Of a DNA stretch of 59,303 nt, positions 27,685 to 36,475 are shown in pieces. Source of the stretch: Rhodobacterales bacterium (lineage in GTDB: Bacteria; Pseudomonadota; Alphaproteobacteria; Rhodobacterales; Rhodobacteraceae); contig PDRZ01000029.1 of NCBI GenBank assembly GCA_002747035.1, positions 1 to 59,303 on the forward strand, written 5' to 3'. How positions within the stretch are numbered: position 1 is the first letter of the stretch; the number at the start of each line of letters is the position of its first letter. Both the position numbers and the translations under genes were made by a program. The notes below the pieces were generated by a model, which saw nothing but the letters and a program-made list of their open reading frames with translations, was not told the origin of the DNA and made no database searches.

Positions 27685-28659
27685 ATGACGCCTGCATCCG
27701 CCCCCCCTCAGGTTGCGCTGGCCTCGGCCATGCGAAACGAAGGGCCCTTCCTGTTGGAATGGCTGGCCTATCACAAGGTGATCGGGTTTGGGCCGATCCT
27801 CATCGCGACCAATGATTGCACCGACGGCTCGGACCGTTTGCTGGATCTTCTGGAAACTGCGGGTGAACTCATCCACATCCATAGCGAGTTGAACGATGGC
27901 GAAAGCCCGCAAGATGTCGCCATGCGCCGGTTTTATGCCACGCTTGACTCCACCCCGATTGACTGGCTGTGCTTTATCGACAGCGACGAATTCGTGCATA
28001 TAACCCATGGTGCAGGCAGAATTGATGACCTGATGCAGGTGGTTGGCAAATGCGACGTGATCGGCCTGCCCTGGCTGCCGTTTGGAGATAGCGGCCATCA
28101 GGCACGCAAGCTGCCGATCCTGCCCAACTTCACCCGCTGTGCCATCTCGCCCGCGCCCGAACTGTGCAAGTTCAAGTCCATCTTCCGGTTTCGCAATTTC
28201 GAACATGCCGAAGATCACCGCCCCGTGCGACCCCGGATCGAAAACCCGTTGGTCAAAAGCGCCGAAGGCAAGAAGCTGCGCAGCAATTTCCGTGCCGACC
28301 GCAAATACAGCCGCTACAAACCCTATGATAAATCCATCGCGCACCACGCGGCCTGCATCAACCACTATGGCACCCGTGCGGCGGATGACTTCCTGATGAA
28401 GAACGACCGCGGCGACGGCCATGGGGTTCCGTCCGGCAAGTACTATCTCGGGTCGCTCTGGCACCGAACCTGCAATCAGAATGAAGGCGAAGACCGGCGC
28501 ATCCTGCGTCATTGGCCCGCCGTGGAAACCGAGCTTGCCCGTCTGCGCGCCCTGCCTGGCGTGGCGGCCACAGAACGGGACTGTCTGGAATGGGACGAAG
28601 CGCGGCGCGCCGAGGTCCTGACTGAAGAAAACCGCATGACTTGGCGCAAAGTGCCTTAA
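27685..28659 (+). CDS. glycosyltransferase family 2-like protein
   Basis: A 324-residue GT-A type protein of the Glyco_tranf_2_4/family 92-like group. The N-terminal VALASAMRNEGPFLLEWLAYHKVIGF and ATNDCTDGSDRLLDLL are family marks. The metal-binding motif is FIDSDEFVHI, and the later SLWHRTCNQNEG may help bind the acceptor. No signal peptide or membrane helix is seen, so it is cytosolic. It lies between sucB and lpd on the same strand with its own inverted repeat. Its acceptor is unknown. Confidence 0.85.
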   Translation: MTPASAPPQVALASAMRNEGPFLLEWLAYHKVIGFGPILIATNDCTDGSDRLLDLLETAGELIHIHSELNDGESPQDVAMRRFYATLDSTPIDWLCFIDSDEFVHITHGAGRIDDLMQVVGKCDVIGLPWLPFGDSGHQARKLPILPNFTRCAISPAPELCKFKSIFRFRNFEHAEDHRPVRPRIENPLVKSAEGKKLRSNFRADRKYSRYKPYDKSIAHHAACINHYGTRAADDFLMKNDRGDGHGVPSGKYYLGSLWHRTCNQNEGEDRRILRHWPAVETELARLRALPGVAATERDCLEWDEARRAEVLTEENRMTWRKVP

Positions 28660-28683
28660 CAAGGACATTTCGAGGAGACGAAA

Positions 28684-30072
28684 ATGGCAAATTATGACGT
28701 GATCATCATCGGCGCAGGCCCCGGCGGCTATGTCAGCGCCATCCGCTGTGCTCAGCTGGGTTTGAAAACCGCTGTTGTCGAAGGGCGTGACACCCTTGGT
28801 GGCACCTGTCTGAATGTAGGCTGTATCCCGTCCAAGGCGCTTTTGCACGCCTCGCACATGCTGCATGAGGCCGAGCACAACTTTGCCTCAATGGGCCTGA
28901 AGGGTAAATCGCCCAGCGTGGATTGGGACCGGATGAAGGCCTATAAGTCCGACGTTGTGGGCCAGAACACCGGCGGCATTGAGTTCCTGTTCAAGAAGAA
29001 CAAGATCGACTGGATCAAGGGGTGGGCGACGATCCCGGCACCGGGCAAGGTTCAGGTCGGTGACGAGGTGCATGAAGCCAGAAACATCGTGATCGCCTCG
29101 GGGTCGGATTCGTCCAGCATCCCGGGTGTCGAAATCGACGAAAAGCGCGTGGTCAGCTCAACCGGCGCGCTGGATCTTCCGAAAGTCCCGAAAAAGATGG
29201 TTGTGATCGGCGCGGGCGTCATCGGCCTGGAGCTTGGCTCGGTCTATGCCCGTTTGGGCAGCGACGTCACCGTTGTGGAGTTCATGGACGCCGTCACCCC
29301 CGGCATGGATGCGGATGTGCAGCGTCTGCTGAAACGTCTGTTAGAGAAACAGGGGCTGAACTTCATCATGGGCGCTGCGGTTCAGGGAGTCGAAACCACC
29401 AAGACCAAGGCAAAAGTCACCTATGCCCCGAAAAAAGGCGGGGATGCCGAGGTGATCGACGCCGACATCGTATTGGTCGCCACCGGGCGCAAACCCTTTA
29501 CCGAGGGGCTTGGGCTTGACAAGCTGGGCGTTGAAATGTCCGAGCGGGGTCAGATCAAGACCAACGGTCAATGGGCCACCAACGTGCCCGGAATTTTTGC
29601 GATTGGCGATGTGATCGACGGCCCGATGCTGGCCCACAAAGCCGAAGACGAAGGCATGGCCGTGGCCGAGGTGCTGGCGGGCAAACATGGGCACGTGAAT
29701 TATGGCGTGATCCCCGGTGTGGTGTATACCACCCCCGAGGTTGCAACCGTGGGCCAGACCGAAGCGGCACTCAAGGAAAAGGGGATCAAGCCCAAGGTCG
29801 GCAAGTTCATGTTCATGGGCAACGCCCGCGCCAAGGCGGTGCATCAGGGCGACGGTTTCGTGAAAATCCTGGCGCATCCTGACACGGGCCGCATCCTTGG
29901 TGCCTCAATCGTTGGTCCGGCAGCCGGGGACATGATCCACGAGCTTTGCGTTGCCATGGAGTTCGGTGCCTGCGCTGAAGATATCGCGCTGACCTGCCAT
30001 GCCCACCCGACCTATTCGGAAGCGGTGCGCGAAGCGGCGCTGGCCTGTGGCGACGGCCCGATCCACAGCTGA
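28684..30072 (+). CDS. lpd: dihydrolipoyl dehydrogenase (E3)
   Basis: A 462-residue FAD enzyme that reoxidises dihydrolipoamide for the 2-oxoglutarate dehydrogenase complex encoded upstream. FAD motif GAGPGG (11-16), redox disulfide [13 protein letters not shown] (Cys42, Cys47), NAD motif [13 protein letters not shown] contact [11 protein letters not shown], and the catalytic [13 protein letters not shown] at the C-terminus are all present, unlike in the paralogue at 1894. GAGGAGACG precedes the ATG. Confidence 0.97.
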   Translation: MANYDVIIIGAGPGGYVSAIRCAQLGLKTAVVEGRDTLGGTCLNVGCIPSKALLHASHMLHEAEHNFASMGLKGKSPSVDWDRMKAYKSDVVGQNTGGIEFLFKKNKIDWIKGWATIPAPGKVQVGDEVHEARNIVIASGSDSSSIPGVEIDEKRVVSSTGALDLPKVPKKMVVIGAGVIGLELGSVYARLGSDVTVVEFMDAVTPGMDADVQRLLKRLLEKQGLNFIMGAAVQGVETTKTKAKVTYAPKKGGDAEVIDADIVLVATGRKPFTEGLGLDKLGVEMSERGQIKTNGQWATNVPGIFAIGDVIDGPMLAHKAEDEGMAVAEVLAGKHGHVNYGVIPGVVYTTPEVATVGQTEAALKEKGIKPKVGKFMFMGNARAKAVHQGDGFVKILAHPDTGRILGASIVGPAAGDMIHELCVAMEFGACAEDIALTCHAHPTYSEAVREAALACGDGPIHS

Positions 30073-30203
30073 TGGACCGCCGGAAACCGGCAATTGTCAT
30101 CGCCCTTGGCCTGTTGGTGGGGGGCGGTGCATCTGCGCTTTGGTCCGTGCTCGCGGCCCCGGATCCCGCCGCGCACGGTATAGCTGACGGGAGTGGATTT
30201 TGA
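30072..30203 (+). pseudogene. start of an exported/membrane ORF cut by repeat D
   Basis: The ATG overlaps the lpd stop (TGATG). The frame encodes [20 protein letters not shown] then SALWSVLAAPDP, a signal or anchor helix, and enters the 106-bp repeat at 30179, where it stops at 30203 after seven more codons. The original gene probably continued. What follows the repeat does not clearly match. Confidence 0.4.
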
Positions 30204-30284
30204 TCCCAAAACTCACGAAGCATCAGCGTAAAATCAGAGACTTATAGTCAAAAGACACTATCACAATTGTGTCGTTTGACTATA
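30179..30284 (+). repeat. 106-bp repeat, type D (copy 1)
   Basis: It starts TATAGCTGACGGGAGTGG and ends GTGTCGTTTGACTATA. The right half is itself palindromic: TATAGTCAAAAGACAC ... GTGTCGTTTGACTATA (30243-30284). A second copy of identical length and about 85-90% identity by eye lies inverted at 47197-47302. Both copies are bounded by TATA and both cut into an open reading frame, which suggests a miniature transposable element. Confidence 0.75.
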
Positions 30285-30628
30285 TCTGGAACTTTTCCAA
30301 ACCGAATGCCTGCCCCGCCCTCTCCGCCCGGCAAGACGACCGCGATCGCTATCGCAGCCAGCCGAAAGGCGAACCACATCAAACTGCGGATGAAGACACG
30401 GGCGTGTTGGTGTCGCAAACTCGCGACACCTGCAAGGTCGAGGATCGTGGCGTGCTGATGACAGTGAAGCAGCGCAACCGCGTGACAGGGGCGTTGGAGA
30501 GCCCGATCCGCAACGACCTCCCCCAACTCAAGCAACCGAACGACCCGATGCCCGATTGGGATCACTTCCACGGTCGCGTTCTGCATAATCCGCAGGTCAA
30601 TCAGGGCAAGGAAACTGGGGCATCTTGA
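30269..30628 (+). CDS. hypothetical ORF or remnant after repeat D
   Basis: An open frame of 119 codons (GTG start inside the repeat end). From about 30300 onward its third codon positions are mostly G or C, as in real genes here, and the antisense frame has the His/Leu-rich look of a shadow, so this frame was probably coding. Readable parts are DEDTGVLVSQTRDTCKVED and NDPMPDWDHFHGRVL. I recognise no family. It may be the displaced remainder of a gene cut by the repeat. The interval 30629-30830 holds only GC-rich palindromes (such as GGTTCAAAATCC/GGATTTTGAACC near 30737-30762). Confidence 0.3.
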   Translation: MSFDYIWNFSKPNACPALSARQDDRDRYRSQPKGEPHQTADEDTGVLVSQTRDTCKVEDRGVLMTVKQRNRVTGALESPIRNDLPQLKQPNDPMPDWDHFHGRVLHNPQVNQGKETGAS

Positions 30629-30830
30629 TCCTGCGCGTATCTGGCGACAGCAACGATGCACCTCCGGTGACAACAACACTGGCCTTACCTCGCGATTGAT
30701 CTGCCTTTTCATCTGACCGGCAAATATGCCGGGGGTGGTTCAAAATCCCCGGATTTTGAACCTTGGGGGCAGCGCCCCCGCCCTTCCTCAAAGGCATGAC
30801 TCCACCGGCCAATTCCATCCCGTGGCAACA

Positions 30831-30881
30831 GAAGCGCGCGAGGGCTCGGGTGGGTCCGGGTGGGACGCCCGAGCGCGCTTC
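30831..30881 (-). terminator. long hairpin at the plsC 3' end
   Basis: GAAGCGCGC and CTCGGG (30831-30850, with a 5-nt bulge) pair with CCCGAGCGCGCTTC (30868-30881). It touches the plsC stop codon. Without a clear T-run it may be a processing or weak termination structure. Confidence 0.5.
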
Positions 30882-31657
30882 TACTTCCCCGAATTCAAAT
30901 CTCGGGTTTCATTTTTTGACGGCGACAGAACCGCCGGGTCCATGCCCGCTTCGATCATCAATGCGTTGGACCGGTTTTCAATCGCAGTTTCCAGTGCCTC
31001 CATGAACTCCTGCTGATCCGCCCCCTGTTCGATCGGGTCCAAAAATTCGACCACGGCCAACCCGGGGCGGCGCAGCATGGTGCCCTTGGGCCAGAACATC
31101 CCGGCATTGGTGGCCACCGGCACCGCCTTTTGCCCGGTTTCCTTGTAAAGCACATAGGGTCCAACCTTGTATTTGCGATACTCTCCCGCCGGAACCCGCG
31201 TACCCTGAGGGTAGATCACCAACTGACCGGGCGACACTCGCCCGCTTTCCAGATCCGCCAGCATCGATTTGATCGCCGCCCCCCGCTTGCCCCGTTTGAC
31301 CGGAACACAGCCCAGCCGCCACGCGTAAACACCGATGATCGGCGTGAACAGCAGCTCGTATTTCATGATGAACCGGGGCTGGGGCACCGCCTTGAAAATC
31401 ATCAGGATATCCATGAAGGATTGGTGTTTGGCCGGCACCAGAACCGCGCCCGACGGCACCGCGCCCCGCACTTCCTGGCGAATTCCAACCATCCAGCGTG
31501 CGGTCCACAAAGCCCAGGTGGCATAGGATTTACAGGCCGTCATCGCCCCTTTCGGCGACACCACGGCCCAGGGGAAAAACACGATCCCCATGATCAGCAT
31601 CACAATCGCGTTCTGCCCCACGAACAGGATCGACAAGAACCAACGCCAAATGATCAT
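30881..31657 (-). CDS. plsC: 1-acyl-sn-glycerol-3-phosphate acyltransferase
   Basis: A 258-residue membrane acyltransferase that adds the second acyl chain in phosphatidic acid synthesis. An N-terminal hydrophobic anchor (about 3-35) precedes motif I KHQSFMDI (H-x4-D), motif II around RLGCVPVKRGKRG, and motif III YPQGTR, with a Q in place of the common E. ATG 31657 shares its A with the ftsX TAA (TAATG), so the start is fixed by coupling. It is third in ftsE-ftsX-plsC. Confidence 0.92.
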   Translation of the reverse strand: MIIWRWFLSILFVGQNAIVMLIMGIVFFPWAVVSPKGAMTACKSYATWALWTARWMVGIRQEVRGAVPSGAVLVPAKHQSFMDILMIFKAVPQPRFIMKYELLFTPIIGVYAWRLGCVPVKRGKRGAAIKSMLADLESGRVSPGQLVIYPQGTRVPAGEYRKYKVGPYVLYKETGQKAVPVATNAGMFWPKGTMLRRPGLAVVEFLDPIEQGADQQEFMEALETAIENRSNALMIEAGMDPAVLSPSKNETRDLNSGK

Positions 31658-32577
31658 TACCGCAGTCCTTTCAATGTGTTGCGCGCCGCAGCCTGGGTTG
31701 CGGCGAACCCCACAACGGCGGCCAGAACCGGCACGATCAGAGGCCAGACCCATTGCCCACCCGCAAATCCCAACCCGGTCAGGAACCCCCCCGCATCGCT
31801 GGCCGACGGCAGCAGCGCCACCGCCACCACGCCCAGCACGGTTCCCACCAAAGCCCCCGTCAGCGCGCGCAGGGTGAACCGGCGCACGAAGGCCTGGGCG
31901 ATATACCCGTCGCGCGCGCCCACCAGTCGCAGCACCGTGATCACCTGTGCATTGGCCGCCAGCGCCGCGTTAGCCGCCAGGGTAATCATCGCCGCCATGG
32001 CCGCAAAAATCAGGGCGATAGACAGAACCCCAAGACCGCGCAGGCGCGAAGCCGCATTGACCAGCGGTTTGCGCCACCGGGTGTGATCATCCAGAACCGC
32101 GCCCGGCACTTCCGCCGCAAGGCGCAGGCGCAGCCCCGCCGGGTCATAGCCCGGCTCGGCCTCGATCACCTCGATCAGTTGCGGAATTGGCAATGTATCC
32201 ACGGGCACATCCGGCCCGAACCACGGCTCCAGCAGCGCACGCTGTTCTTCATCGCTCAGCGCCCGGGCGCTGGCCACGCCCGACGTGCTTTCCAGAACCC
32301 GCAAGGCCGCCGCCGTCTGATCGGCCAACTGGTCTGCCGGTGCTGAAATGCGCAGGGTCGCAGACTTTGCCAGCTCTTCCCCCCACCGTTGCGCCAACCG
32401 ACCTGACGCCATGGACAGGGCCAACGCAAACACCGCCAGAAAGGCCATGATGGCCGAAGCAAACAGGGTCAGCCGCGCCGTAAATCCGGTAGGTGGCACC
32501 ACCCGGTCCGCCTGGGCATCCCCAACAACCAGTTCGATCACCCGACCGGGACCGAATTTCGCTTTCTCATCCGTCAC
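31657..32577 (-). CDS. ftsX: cell division protein FtsX
   Basis: A 306-residue permease-like protein with four membrane helices (about 32-55, 178-205, 225-250, 270-295) and an extracytoplasmic loop between the first two. With FtsE it controls peptidoglycan hydrolases at the septum. Starts with GTG at 32577, whose bases overlap the ftsE TGA (GTGA). The family-like DHTRWRKPLVNAASRLR before helix 2 supports the call. Co-translated with ftsE and plsC. Confidence 0.9.
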   Translation of the reverse strand: MTDEKAKFGPGRVIELVVGDAQADRVVPPTGFTARLTLFASAIMAFLAVFALALSMASGRLAQRWGEELAKSATLRISAPADQLADQTAAALRVLESTSGVASARALSDEEQRALLEPWFGPDVPVDTLPIPQLIEVIEAEPGYDPAGLRLRLAAEVPGAVLDDHTRWRKPLVNAASRLRGLGVLSIALIFAAMAAMITLAANAALAANAQVITVLRLVGARDGYIAQAFVRRFTLRALTGALVGTVLGVVAVALLPSASDAGGFLTGLGFAGGQWVWPLIVPVLAAVVGFAATQAAARNTLKGLR

Positions 32578-33251
32578 AGATCCGCCCCCGCCAATTGCAA
32601 CCGTCGGTTTGAAATCCGCAACACGCGCGCCTGAACCTGGCTTTTCGCCGCGCGGATCAGCCCAAGATCATGGGTCGCGATCATGATCGTCTTGCCCATC
32701 CGGTTCAGCTCGATCAACAACCGCAACAGGCGTTGGGACATCTCCCAATCCACATTGCCGGTTGGTTCATCCGCCAGCACCACGTCGGGCGACATGATCA
32801 CCGCCCGGGCCAGCGCCGCGCGCTGGCGTTCGCCCCCCGAAAGTTCCGGCGGGAAAGCATCGGCGCGGGATTTCAACCCGACCCAATTCAGCAACTCCTT
32901 GAGGTTGGCGGCCTCGTCCAGCGCCTGTCGCCCCGCAACCGTCAAAGGAAGCGCCACGTTGTCGGCAAGCGGCAGGTGGTCCAGAAACTGACAGTCCTGA
33001 TGCACCACGCCAATGCGCCGCCGCATCAACGCCATGTCATCCCGCCCCAATCCGCGCACGTCCCTGTCAAACAAACGCACATGGCCCGAGGTCGGGATGA
33101 GCGCGCCATAGCACAGTTTGAGAAATGTGGTTTTCCCGGACCCCGATGGCCCGGTCAGGAAATGGAACGACCCCGGCGCAAGATCAAGGTTGATCTCGCT
33201 CAGCAATTCGCCTCCACCATAGGAATAGGCCACGTTTTCAAGCTCGATCAC
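32574..33251 (-). CDS. ftsE: cell division ATP-binding protein FtsE
   Basis: A 225-residue ABC ATPase, the partner of FtsX. Walker A is GPSGSGKTTFL, Q-loop VHQDCQ, signature LSGGERQRAALARA, Walker [14 protein letters not shown]-loop ATHDLGL. I start at GTG 33251 (IELENVAYSYGGG follows), preceded by GCGGAG; the frame is open far upstream without family likeness. It is divergent from the zinc-ribbon gene at 33469. Confidence 0.93.
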   Translation of the reverse strand: MIELENVAYSYGGGELLSEINLDLAPGSFHFLTGPSGSGKTTFLKLCYGALIPTSGHVRLFDRDVRGLGRDDMALMRRRIGVVHQDCQFLDHLPLADNVALPLTVAGRQALDEAANLKELLNWVGLKSRADAFPPELSGGERQRAALARAVIMSPDVVLADEPTGNVDWEMSQRLLRLLIELNRMGKTIMIATHDLGLIRAAKSQVQARVLRISNRRLQLAGADL

Positions 33252-33468
33252 GTTCAGGGCTCCGCATGGGCTGAGCCGTGGCTGCGTCATACAGCCCGGC
33301 AACTTGACGCCTTTGTGCCCCAGAGAAAGCCGGGTTTCAATCTTGCATTGTTGAAGAAACAGCGACAACCTGCGCAAATCCTTTGCACTTTCCCGCCGAT
33401 GATTTACAAATGGGGCAGCAGAGATGGGTTGAGCGAAGCCACAGGATAGTTGGCAGGGGACAAGTAGA

Positions 33469-34512
33469 ATGCGATTGGTATGCCCGAATTGCGGTGCACA
33501 ATACGAAGTTCCGGAAGCAGTGATTCCGGAAAACGGTCGGGAAGTGCAATGTTCCAACTGTGGTGACACGTGGTTCCAGAAGCATCCCAGTCAGGATTAT
33601 GAGCTTGCCGAAGAGCTTGAACAACCGCTGGACGAAGCCGATTGGCAGGTGCCTGACCCCCAGCCCGAACCCGAACCGATTGAGGGCCATGATCCCGCAG
33701 GGCAGGAAAGCCTGTCTGACGCCATCGCCGAAACCATGGCAGAGCAGGTTCCCGCCCCCGAGGCCGCGCCAGCAGAGACCGAAGCGGACCAGCCTGCCGA
33801 GGCAAAGGGCTTTGCCACCCCGGACCCCGAACCCGACCACACCCCCGGTCACGGGCCTGATCCCGAACCGACGCGGCGCGAACTGCCCGCGGATGTGGCC
33901 GATGTGCTGCGCGAAGAACGCAACCGCGAGATTGAAGCCCGTAAACACGACAGCCAGACGCTGGAAACGCAGCCTGATCTGGGTCTTGAGGCCCCGTCGG
34001 ACGCAGCCAGCCGCCGCGAGCGAGAAACCCGGTTGCGTATGGCACGGATGCGGGGGCTGCCCGATGACGCCGCCGACACGGAGTCGGCACAGGTGGCCGC
34101 AATCGCAGCCAGCGGGTCGCGCCGCGATCTGTTGCCCGACATCGAAGAGATCAATTCGACCCTGCGAAAAAGCGGTGACCGCACCCATCCCGGCGCAACA
34201 CGCGGCCCCGAGCGTGGCGTGGCATCACAAACCGAGGCGGGCGCACCGCAACGCAAACGCGGGTTTGGGCGTGGGTTTCTATATGCCCTGCTGCTGGTCG
34301 CGCTTCTGATCTTGGTCTATGTCTATGCCCCACAGATTGGCAAGGCCGTGCCGGTCGTTGGCCCCGCGCTTGAAACCTATGTGGGCTATGTCAATCAGGG
34401 TCGGGTATGGCTTGACGGTCAGGCGACGGCCTTGATGCAATGGCTTGACGAAATGGCCGCTTCCGCTGACACAGGGGCCAACACGGGCAGCAACACGGGC
34501 GAAGGTCAATAA
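33469..34512 (+). CDS. MJ0042-type zinc-ribbon membrane protein
   Basis: A 347-residue protein with an N-terminal zinc ribbon (Cys5, Cys8, Cys28, Cys31 in LVCPNCGAQYEV and VQCSNCGDTWF), then about 200 acidic, Pro/Glu-rich residues likely to be disordered, a basic stretch, one transmembrane helix (about 268-287, LYALLLVALLILVYVYAP) and a C-terminal tail. In relatives it also lies opposite ftsE. The layout suggests an anchored cytosolic adaptor, but no function is established. Confidence 0.85.
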   Translation: MRLVCPNCGAQYEVPEAVIPENGREVQCSNCGDTWFQKHPSQDYELAEELEQPLDEADWQVPDPQPEPEPIEGHDPAGQESLSDAIAETMAEQVPAPEAAPAETEADQPAEAKGFATPDPEPDHTPGHGPDPEPTRRELPADVADVLREERNREIEARKHDSQTLETQPDLGLEAPSDAASRRERETRLRMARMRGLPDDAADTESAQVAAIAASGSRRDLLPDIEEINSTLRKSGDRTHPGATRGPERGVASQTEAGAPQRKRGFGRGFLYALLLVALLILVYVYAPQIGKAVPVVGPALETYVGYVNQGRVWLDGQATALMQWLDEMAASADTGANTGSNTGEGQ

Positions 34513-34535
34513 AAACCCGGGGATCCTGCCCCCGG
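34511..34535 (-). terminator. terminator between the zinc-ribbon and hpaR-like genes
   Basis: CCGGGG and CCCCGG form a short GC stem around ATCCTGC; AAAAA at 34511-34515 becomes a U-run for minus-strand transcripts leaving the regulator gene. Confidence 0.6.
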
Positions 34536-34554
34536 TCATGCAGCCATTCGGCCT

Positions 34555-35046
34555 TCAGGACCCGTCAGGGGTTTCCAGATCGATTTCAGACAGCGCATTG
34601 AGCAAATCAAGTAGTTGATCCATCTTGTCGCGGCCAAATTTGGCCTCCAGCCGGGAAAAAATCGCGTTGCTTTCCGGCGCGGCGGCGCGCAACAGGGCCA
34701 CACCGTCGTCGGTGATCCCCACAAGGATGCGACGCCGGTCGCTTGGATGATTTTCGCGGGTGATCAACCCTTTCTTGTCCAGAATCTGCATGATCCGGGT
34801 CAGAGACGGGTTCAACAGGCTGGCCGCGCGGGCGATGTCTTTTGGGTCCATCGTGCCCCGTTCGGCCAGAACCCGCAGCACCCGCCATTGTTGTTCCGTC
34901 ACATCCGCCCGGCGCAGCATGTGACGCAGCGGCGCCATCATGGTTTCCCGCGCCCGTAACATCGCGATTGGGATCGACCGCGTGGTGGAAGGGATGTTGA
35001 TGTCACGCCCGGCTGTGTCGGTGTGGGTCGGGGACTTGTCGCTCAT
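34555..35046 (-). CDS. hpaR: MarR-family regulator, HpaR-like
   Basis: A protein of about 163 residues with a winged helix. MLRARETMMAPLRHMLRRADVTEQQWRVLRVL and LLNPSLTRIMQILDKKGLI are very close to HpaR, the repressor of homoprotocatechuate genes; DRRRILVGITDDG is the wing. ATG 35046 and ATG 35064 are both possible. It is alone here, while its expected target hpaD is at 8700 in this window. The 18-bp palindrome at 35109 may be its own operator. Confidence 0.82.
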   Translation of the reverse strand: MSDKSPTHTDTAGRDINIPSTTRSIPIAMLRARETMMAPLRHMLRRADVTEQQWRVLRVLAERGTMDPKDIARAASLLNPSLTRIMQILDKKGLITRENHPSDRRRILVGITDDGVALLRAAAPESNAIFSRLEAKFGRDKMDQLLDLLNALSEIDLETPDGS

Positions 35047-35108
35047 GCTCGTCTTGTGCCCCATTTGAACCGGTTCCGCAATGGAGCGAAACAGTGGGGG
35101 ACTGAAAA

Positions 35109-35126
35109 GCTGAAATTCCTTTCAGC
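35109..35126. promoter_or_regulatory. operator-like palindrome upstream of the hpaR-like gene
   Basis: GCTGAAA-TTCC-TTTCAGC, a perfect inverted repeat about 60 bp before the start, of the size bound by MarR dimers. It does not match the palindrome upstream of hpaD. Confidence 0.5.
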
Positions 35127-35232
35127 CTGCTTTCTTTGGTGTCCATTTCGGCATGGAAGAGAGCGGGCCGTGCGGGCGGGCGACGCTTTTGCCCCGTGAA
35201 ATTTCCCCCTGTGGAATCCGCCCGGTTTTCCC

Positions 35233-35281
35233 TAAAGCATTTCCACATCACGCCGAGTCAACGTAATGCGGAAACGCTTTA
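35233..35281. repeat. 49-bp palindromic repeat, type B, giving the cobT stop
   Basis: TAAAGCATTTCCACATCA ... TGCGGAAACGCTTTA. The right-hand TTA (35279-35281) is, on the minus strand, the TAA stop of cobT. The stem could end cobT transcription. Confidence 0.8.
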
Positions 35282-36292
35282 GCTGTCAGACACTCCGGCC
35301 TCGGCAAATGTCGCCATCCCGGAGTGACAGGCCACCGCCCCCTGCAACACCCCAATGGCCAGCGCCGCGCCAGAGCCTTCGCCCAGCCGCATGTTCAGCG
35401 CCAGAACCGGCTCTTTGCCAATCTGGTTCAGGATCGCGCCATGGGCGGCCTCGGCGCTCACGTGACCGGCGATCGCATGATCCAATGCCCCGGGTTGTGT
35501 GGCTTCAAGACAGGCCGCCGCCGCCGAACAGATGAAACCGTCAAGAATCACCGGAATCCGCAGGCTACGCGACCGGGCAATGGCCCCCGCCATCGCCGCC
35601 AGCTCGCGCCCGCCAAGACAACGCAGGATGTCGACCCCGTCGCCCATAGCGTCCGCATTCGCCGCCTTGCCATCACGCACCACGCGCGCCTTGAGGGTCA
35701 GTCCGGCATCGTCCACCCCGGTGCCACGCCCAACCCAGTCTTCGGCCGCGCCGCCATAAAGCGCATGGGCAATCGCCGCCGCGCTGGTGGTGTTGCCAAT
35801 GCCCATTTCGCCCGTGACCAGAAGGTCCGCCGTTTCATCCACCGCATTCCACCCGGTCAAAAGCGCGGCCACACAATCCGCTTCGGACATGGCCGGGCCT
35901 TGGGTGAAATCATCCGTGGGCCTGTCCAGCGACAAAGCGTGCACGTCCATCTGCGCCCCGAAGGTTTTCGACAACTGGTTGATCGCCGCCCCGCCATGTT
36001 GAAAGTTCAACACCATCTGTTCGGTCACTTCTGACGGAAAGGCCGACACACCCTGGGCCGTGACCCCGTGATTACCTGCAAAAACCACCACCTGTGGATG
36101 GGCCAGCGCGGGCTGAGCCGTGCCCCGCCACGCGGCATACCAAATAGCCATGTCTTCCAACCGCCCCAGCGCACCGGGGGGTTTGGTCAACTGACCGTTG
36201 CGCTCCTGCGCAGCGGTGCGGGCGGCGCTGTCTTCCGTGGGCGCGGCTTTCAGAATTTCACGAAATTCGGCAAGAGTTGTAAAATCAGCCAT
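35279..36292 (-). CDS. cobT: nicotinate-nucleotide--dimethylbenzimidazole phosphoribosyltransferase
   Basis: A 337-residue enzyme that makes alpha-ribazole phosphate for the lower ligand of cobalamin. Motifs: [57 protein letters not shown], and the catalytic glutamate in [12 protein letters not shown] start at ATG 36292 after GGGGAT; ATG 36316 is in frame. It is divergent from cobS. Its stop codon lies in a palindromic repeat. No cobalamin riboswitch is visible upstream. Confidence 0.95.
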   Translation of the reverse strand: MADFTTLAEFREILKAAPTEDSAARTAAQERNGQLTKPPGALGRLEDMAIWYAAWRGTAQPALAHPQVVVFAGNHGVTAQGVSAFPSEVTEQMVLNFQHGGAAINQLSKTFGAQMDVHALSLDRPTDDFTQGPAMSEADCVAALLTGWNAVDETADLLVTGEMGIGNTTSAAAIAHALYGGAAEDWVGRGTGVDDAGLTLKARVVRDGKAANADAMGDGVDILRCLGGRELAAMAGAIARSRSLRIPVILDGFICSAAAACLEATQPGALDHAIAGHVSAEAAHGAILNQIGKEPVLALNMRLGEGSGAALAIGVLQGAVACHSGMATFAEAGVSDS

Positions 36293-36314
36293 GTCATCCC
36301 CGTTGCTTTGCGCC

Positions 36315-36421
36315 ATAAAGCAATTCGACTCGCACCGGCTTCACCTGACGCGTTTTGAAATCAAGGATTTCAACGCACTAAATGGCACATGGTGTTTCAA
36401 GTTGAAGTCGAAACGCTATAG
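36315..36421. repeat. palindromic element, type E, between cobT and cobS
   Basis: The outer arms are TAAAGCAATTCGACT (from 36316) and AGTCGAAACGCTATA; inside is a perfect hairpin TTGAAATC-AAG-GATTTCAA and a TTTCAAGTTGAAG palindrome. With TA at both ends and a TAAAGC start it resembles the other elements in design, but only one copy is in the window. Confidence 0.55.
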
Positions 36422-36475
36422 ACAGGTATTTAACGCAATTTGACCGGCCCTCAAGTCCCGAAAAGGACCCGATCC

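Noticed and set aside
30248-30712. 154-codon minus-strand ORF after lpd
   Set aside because: Its composition is that of an antisense shadow, and the opposite strand shows better codon use.
36293-36475. Cobalamin riboswitch between cobT and cobS
   Set aside because: No B12-box sequence is visible; the palindromes there fit a repeat element better.
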